A DNA stretch of 64,000 nucleotides from Epiperipatus broadwayi. Taxonomy: Eukaryota > Onychophora > Udeonychophora > Euonychophora > Peripatidae. The position numbers and the translations under genes are program-made. The DNA is taken from contig JAQFVV010000012.1 in NCBI GenBank assembly GCA_028023455.1, positions 5,866,499 through 5,930,498 of the forward strand, read 5' to 3'. Positions 58,995-64,000 of this stretch are shown here, in pieces (the stretch's first letter is position 1; every line of letters starts with the position of its first letter). The notes beneath the pieces are model-generated. The model was not told the origin of the DNA and searched no databases. It was given only the letters and a program-made list of their open reading frames with translations.

Positions 58995-60395
58995 TATTTT
59001 TACAAAGTTTGACAATTTTCAGAGATGTGCATAATACACAGATGTTGTAAACAACATTTTTTGCAAATGGTGACCACCCACCTTTTTTTATTAGTGTAGT
59101 GGCAACTCTTTTCATGCAATAATGTTACCTAGTGAAAGCTATAATAATCAATAAATAAAAAGTTTGCTTTAGGTGGCATTATTATGTGGAAAGAATGGCT
59201 ACTATTTTAATAGTTTGTGCAATAAAAATAAATGGTGTCATGTGATGTTTTACTGGTTTAATACTTTTTTATTTGATAGTAAATACATATTGTCATAAAC
59301 CTACCAACATAACATTAATTTAAAAGCAAGGTTATTGTAGTGAAATGTCATTAAGAAAATAGATAATAATGTGAGATACTTCTTAATTATTTATATTTTA
59401 ATTTGTTGGTATCAGCAAATAAAAGTATTTTGAATTATAGCGTTTTGAAGTCATTTGAATAGTTCTAATAATCAAACTAAATTATATACTGAATAAGAAA
59501 ACATGTTTACAATATTAAAAAAAAAAGATACTATGATTTCAGATTGTGCAAATATTTGAACAGAGGAAAGAGATTTTTTTTCCTGTAGCACTTTTTTAAT
59601 GTAATATATTCCAAGATATATAAGTATAGACTTAACTGGTTATATGTACCTGATTAATGAGGTATCTTTATTGTTAAAGGAGGTTGCCTTGACTACAGGT
59701 TGAGTTTGTTGATAGCTTAAGGGTTAATTGTTATCATCTACATTTATAAACCTATTAAAGTCTTGAGTAATTGGCTTTATTGTCTTAAGTATAGACTTAG
59801 AAATTAGACATTATAATGTACAGATTGAATATATATAAGTAAATATTAAATTTAAATAATATTTATGTTTCTAACAATTTCAAAACGATTTTTTTTTGTA
59901 TATATAATGCATTGCTATTTTTAAAATTAAAATAAACTTTAAAAATTTAATGATCTCTTTTTTAAATAATTAAATTTTTTTCCAACATTTTATTTTTTGA
60001 AATTAATGTACTTTCTATCAATATTTAAACATATTTTTACTAGTAAAATTTAAAATGTAAGTTTTTATCTATTTATCTCGATATTTTGATTAGTTCTTTT
60101 AAGTAATTTCATCTTTTGATACTATTATATAAACATCAAAATACAAGTCATTTAGATAAGATCCCTCTCTCCCTGCATACTAAAAAAAAGATAACTCGCG
60201 CAATTAACTTTATATAGCATGGCTAATGAAAGCTGGAAAGTATCTATTTGATAATAAAAAAAAATATTAACTTCCGAGATCTTCATTTATTATTAATTGA
60301 ACTTCATTGACATAAAATGCTACAAACCAGCATTTTACACGAGAGGTAGATTTTAAATTGATCATAAACAAAACAAAAAAACAGAAATGCTAAGA
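58995..60395. other. AT-rich sequence without recognised genes
   Basis: No coding or named repeat. Confidence 0.5.
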
Positions 60396-60721
60396 TATAC
60401 AGAACACTTATTTAATACATTACTGTCAGTTTGAAAACTTGAATTTTTCAGACACATAAATGTCTTCAAATCCAGCCTTACAAAACAGATAGCTATATAG
60501 GTCTGCACTCATTTCAGTTTTACCATATATTAATAGCTAAAATAATATTATATCGCAAAAGCTTTCAAGAGTACACTGATAATAATTAATAAAACAAGAC
60601 ACAAATTGTGCAACTTGCCTTTAAGCTTGTGCTAAAATATTCACTAGATGGAGCTTACCACTAGCTCCAAACAAGCTTTAATTATAAGTGCCAACAGAGA
60701 AAGAATTCAAAATCTCTATCA

Positions 60722-60790
60722 GAAAATTCTCATCTCCAGACCAATTGGTTTTGAACTTAATGGCTCACCTCAGTAACGAGTTAGGATTTC
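60722..60790 (-). ncRNA. Hammerhead motif, degenerate (composite F, direct monomer)
   Basis: Minus strand: CTGAGGT (A9 to T), stem II with AGCC loop, CAAAACC in place of GAAACC (G12 to A), and a ten-base self-complementary stem III ACCAATTGGT with C17 at 60,739. Stem I pairs TGGAGA with CGTTA-side bases weakly. Confidence 0.6.
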
Positions 60791-61021
60791 AGAAACTAGA
60801 TCTAAAACACCAACTCAGAGCACTTATTTAATATGTTACTATCAGTTTGAAAACTTGAATTTTTCAGACACATAAATGTCTTCAAATCCAGCCTTACAAA
60901 CCAGATAGCTATATGGGTCTGAACTCAGTTCAGTTTCACTAGCTAAGGCAATATTACATCACAAACTGATAGTAACATATTAAATAAGTGCTCTGAGTTG
61001 GAGTTTTGGATTTGGTTTCTG

Positions 61022-61090
61022 AAATTCTAACTCTTCACTGAGGCGAGCCATTAAGCTTGAAACCAATTGGTCTGGAGATGAGGATTTTCT
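61022..61090 (+). ncRNA. Hammerhead motif (composite F, inverted copy), A9 changed
   Basis: CTGAGGC at 61,038-61,044 (A9 to C), stem II GAGC/GCTT, GAAACC, stem III ACC-AATT-GGT and C17 at 61,072. Inner stem I TCTTCA/TGGAGA pairs with wobbles, outer AAATTCT/AGGATTT pairs over seven positions. Only A9 departs from the core consensus. Confidence 0.65.
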
Positions 61091-61556
61091 GATAGAGATT
61101 TTGAATATATATATATATGTTGTTTTTATTATATTTATTTCTAGGGCCTCATTTTCTATATATTTTTATTAATTTCCAAGCAATATAGTCACATTATTAT
61201 GACCCACAGCCAAAACTATTTTATCAAGCATAGCACAATCTATAAAATGTTTTATTATTATGTAGAATAATGACAATTTTCTGGGATTGTCCTTTCCATA
61301 TTTTAAAGGCTTGTTTTAGATACAATTTAAATAATATAGATAATAGAGAACATCTAGTTTTGAGTTTATTTTTTATCTTATATTATCCAAAATCATATTT
61401 TTATTTTTGTATATACATATTGTTACATAATTTCTTAATTCCTTTGTTATTAATTTAAAATTTAAATTTTTTTTAAGTATACAATGAGAGTTAGTATTGA
61501 TTTAAGATTATTAATAGAATGATAGTAGGGAGTAATATATAGTATAGTTAAAATTT

Positions 61557-62549
61557 ATGGAGCCAAAATATATAAAGAGGGTGCCATTGAGACCAGTGAT
61601 TAATGGTATAGGATCGTATTATGATAGGTATCAAATGGCTGGGAAAGATGTTTAGGAAGTATGTGAATAGGGAGAGTGTGGCTTTCATAAAGAATAATAG
61701 GCAGTTGGTGGAGGAAATTAGGGAACGGGTGGAAAAATATGAGAAGTATAGGTTGATCATGGTGAAAATGGATGTGGTGTCTATGTATACAAATATAGAT
61801 GTGAAGAAGGCAATAGGGTTGGCAGTGGACAAGTATAGGAGGGATAGAGAGAAAGAGGTAGAAATGCCAATAGAAGTGTTGGAGAATTTAATGAGTTTGT
61901 GTTGTAGGGATATTACTTTTCAGTTTAATGGGAGCTATTATAAACAGAAAGAAGGGTTATTGATAGGAGGGGCATTAATGGAGTGTTAAGTGATATTTAT
62001 ATGCAAGAGATGGAAGAAGCTATGGTGAAGGAGGAAAATGCACCAATTTTAATTAAGAGATATGTAGACGATTTCTTATTGATATTTAATAAGACTGAAA
62101 GACAAATAAAAAAGTATTATGATAAGGTTAATAAGTTAGATAAGAAGTTAAAGTTTACAATGGAATGGGAAAAGAATGGTGAATTGGTGTATTTGGATGT
62201 AATGATGAAAAAACAGTATAGTGAAGGGAAGTGTAGAGTGAAGACAGGGGTGTTTAGAAAGATGGAGAAGGGTACTATAGTGAATTGGGAGTCTGATGTA
62301 GATCAGCAATTTAAAATTAATGCTATAACATCAAGAGTGTTTAGAGCACATAATTATTGTGAAGATAGAGAGGATTATGAAAAGGAAATAAATATGATAT
62401 TTAAGGAGTTTAGGGATAGTGATTATCCAGAAAAGATAATAAAGAGGAGTATTGAAAGTGTAGAAAGGAAATGTAGAAAGGAAGGAGAGAATGAGAGAAG
62501 GTTAATTGAAAGGGGTAGGAAAAACATATATAGGAATAAGGGTACATGA
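61557..62549 (+). pseudogene. PLE reverse transcriptase domain
   Basis: Pieces: MEPKYIKRVPLRPVINGIGS (ends in a TAG; frame change near 61,620), IKWLGKMFRKYVNRESV, MVKMDVVSMYTNIDVKKAI (first catalytic Asp), FNGSYYKQKEGLLIGGALME, then a frame change near 61,984, SDIYMQEMEEAM, IKRYVDDFLLIFNKTE (catalytic Asp pair intact), TMEWEKNGELVYLDVMMKK, KTGVFRKMEKGTIVNWESD. These follow the PLE order 'PLRPIv', 'DV.slYTNIp', 'Q..G..MG...s', 'RYVDDfl', 'FLDv'. At GALMEC the expected MG..LSP is altered at the frameshift. Two or three single-base frame changes inactivate it, but it is much better preserved than the 38.8-kb fossil. Confidence 0.88.
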
Positions 62550-62973
62550 TTATAGAATAGTTAGGGAGATTAATGGTATAATTGAAAAGCTTAATGTAAA
62601 ATATAGAAATGATGTGGGATACAGAATAGTCAATAAGAAGAGAAAAAATTTGATGAAGGTTTTGGATAATAAATATATAGATAAAGAAAGGAATTATGTT
62701 AATGGGGTTTATATGATAGAGTGTAAGAAGTGTAGCTATGTGGGTGAGACAAAGAACTTTATATATACAAGGTTAAGGCAGCATAGGTATGAAAAAAGTT
62801 CACCAGTATTTGTGCATATGATGGAGACAGGGCATGATTTGGAGAAGGAAAGTATAAAAATGATTAGTTTTGCAAATAGTAGAAGGGACAGGAAGATAAG
62901 AGAGTCATTGTTAATTGAGAGGATAAGGCCTAGTATTAATAGAGAGAAAGGGATAAGGACTTTGGTAGTGTGA
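62506..62973 (+). pseudogene. PLE GIY-YIG endonuclease domain
   Basis: 155-residue frame. The endonuclease signature is GVYMIECKKCSYVGET (GIY...YIG equivalents, with paired Cys typical of PLE), then FIYTRLRQHRYEKSSPV (catalytic Arg and His), HMMETGHDLE, and RRDRKIRESLLIERIRPSIN with the catalytic Glu and final Asn. Known role: nicks DNA to prime reverse transcription. Every key residue is present. It overlaps the RT frame by about 44 bp in a different frame, so a frameshift near 62,540 separates it from RT. It ends at a TGA (62,971-62,973). Confidence 0.9.
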
Positions 62974-63049
62974 AATTAAATAGTAAGAAAGTTTAGAATA
63001 AGTGAAGGGAAATATAAAGGTTGATAGGGTAAAGAATTAAAGTTTGGGG

Positions 63050-63235
63050 TAATTAAATAATAGAAGTGGTTAATAGAGGGAGCTAGGTGAGGGGGAAAGA
63101 GAAGGAAGTTGAGAAGTGGTTAATAAAGAATTAAAAGTTAAAGTAATTTAGTAGTAGAAGTGGTTAATAGGGGGAGTTAGTTGATGGGAAAAGAGAGGAA
63201 GTTGGGAAGTGGTTAATAAAAAAAGATGGTGGAAA
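63050..63235. repeat. 94-bp tandem duplication downstream of the PLE
   Basis: TAGAAGTGGTTAATAG begins at 63,061 and 63,155 with similar following sequence (GGGAG, then AAGAGAAGGAAGTT or AAGAGAGGAAGTT, and GAAGTGGTTAATAAA). Purine-rich. Confidence 0.75.
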
Positions 63236-63418
63236 GGTGAAGGTAGAAGGAATGTTAAGGTAACATAGTTAAGTTTGTATTGATATTAAATATTGTAAGA
63301 TGGTAGTTAAATAGGAAAAAAAAATGGTAGAGAGTATTAGGATATATATGAGGAAGGGAATTAAGGGGAAGATATGAAAGTGTAGAATGAAGTAAGTAGT
63401 GTGGAAATGGGAGTGTAT

Positions 63419-63449
<31 letters not shown>

Positions 63450-63450
63450 G
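63419..63450. repeat. A23-G9 homopolymer junction
   Basis: A run of 23 A directly followed by 9 G. It marks a switch from A/G-rich to T-rich sequence. Possibly an old poly(A) end. Confidence 0.95.
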
Positions 63451-64000
63451 AAATTATTTTAGTATATTGGTTTTTGAGTTTTAATATTTTGTTTTTTGAT
63501 TTTATTAGAATATTGGTATATGATTTTTAATATTTTGTTTATTGATTTTTAATATTTTGTTTTTGTTTTTTGATTTTTAATTTTTTGATTTTTAATATTT
63601 TGATTTTTAATTTTTTATTTTTTATTTTTTAATTTTTTATTTTTATTTTTAAGTTTATTTTTTAATTTTAATTTTTGTTTTTTGGGTATTTGGGTTTTTG
63701 GTCTTATATATGTAATTAGTTATGATAAAAATGATAATTTTTGATATTAAATTTTAGATTATTGGTTTAATGGGTTTTAAGGGTTTTGTTTTTAATGGTT
63801 TGATGATAAAATTTGAATTGTTTTAATACATTTATTTGTTTGTCAATTTGAAGAATAATTTAAAAATGATTTTAAAATGTTTTGTTATTTTTTTTTTATT
63901 GTTATTTTTTATTTTTATTTTTATTGTTATTTTTTGTTATTAGTTTGTTATTATTATTATATATATATATATTTTAATATTATATTTTTTGTAGTTTAAT
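63451..64000. repeat. T/G low-complexity, C-depleted tract to window end
   Basis: Reiterated TTTTTAATATTTTG and TTTTTGATTTTTAAT-like strings; only a handful of C in 550 bases. No gene. Confidence 0.85.

Larger units (their letters stand above)
60400..61106. mobile_element. Hammerhead composite F: monomer + truncated direct copy + inverted copy
   Basis: CACTTATTTAATA starts at 60,405 and again at 60,821 (period 416). The second copy stops near 60,963, and an inverted copy begins ACTGATAGTAACATATTAAA and runs to TTTTGAATATATAT at about 61,106, where (AT)n follows. Hammerhead motifs occur on minus (60,739-60,773) and plus (61,038-61,072). It lies 450 bp upstream of the PLE coding region. Confidence 0.88.
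61540..63000 (+). mobile_element. Penelope-like element (GIY-YIG type), coding region
   Basis: One gene, broken by frameshifts, encodes RT followed by a GIY-YIG endonuclease, the arrangement that defines endonuclease-bearing PLEs. The visible part starts at RVPLRPVI (about 61,575) and ends at 62,973. Hammerhead composite F lies upstream and a C-depleted, repeat-bearing region downstream. PLEs in several animals carry hammerhead motifs in their terminal repeats, so the neighbours may be related. That link is inference, as no shared repeat bounds the PLE on both sides in this window. Confidence 0.85.

Overview
This is an AT-rich, intron-scale stretch of animal (metazoan) genome made almost entirely of mobile-element debris. 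I see no intact host gene, no clean tRNA or rRNA gene and no prokaryotic feature. The mix of RTE and other non-LTR retrotransposons, a GIY-YIG Penelope-like element (PLE), tRNA-headed SINEs, hAT, mariner, piggyBac-like and Merlin-like DNA transposons, plus a short CCCTAA-type array, fits an invertebrate. A mollusc, perhaps a cephalopod, is my best guess, but the sequence does not prove it.

Layout. 0-5.3 kb: end of a piggyBac-like element, a pyrimidine tract, a LINE relic, a SINE, and a 5'-truncated RTE copy split by a 1.14-kb TIR transposon with an 8-bp target duplication (TSD). 5.3-16 kb: AT-rich sequence with a mariner relic, two large hairpins, a decayed coding sequence, a foldback element, and a 1.63-kb hAT element with perfect 8-bp TSD that split an older LINE relic. 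17.1-19.6 kb: a 5'-truncated LINE with RT and C-terminal zinc knuckle. 22.4-24.7 kb: decayed RTE with a nested SINE, and a deleted mariner. 25.9-31.1 kb: composite repeats, some carrying hammerhead-ribozyme motifs, one inserted into an RTE relic. 33.4-36.6 and 42.7-46.0 kb: two near full-length RTE elements on the minus strand, each with a different lethal deletion. 38.8-39.4 kb: fossil PLE reverse transcriptase. 46.1-47.1 and 51.9-52.6 kb: two TTAA-flanked piggyBac-like elements. 47.5-48.3 kb: another hammerhead composite. 54.1-58.3 kb: an old tandem segmental duplication. 58.3-61.1 kb: two more hammerhead composites, followed at 61.5-63.0 kb by a PLE (RT + GIY-YIG) and about 1 kb of strand-biased, C-depleted sequence.

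Main discovery candidate: a family of short (about 0.6-1 kb) composite retroelements built as one full monomer (about 340-425 bp), one truncated direct copy, and one inverted copy. In five of the six full composites the monomer carries a type-I hammerhead ribozyme motif; the copy at 29,742-29,799 keeps every conserved core base, and stem I shows covariation between loci. One composite (29,579-30,247) is bounded by a perfect 12-bp TSD inside an RTE relic, showing that it moves as a unit. The PLE at 61.5 kb is a plausible source of the machinery that moved them (inference).
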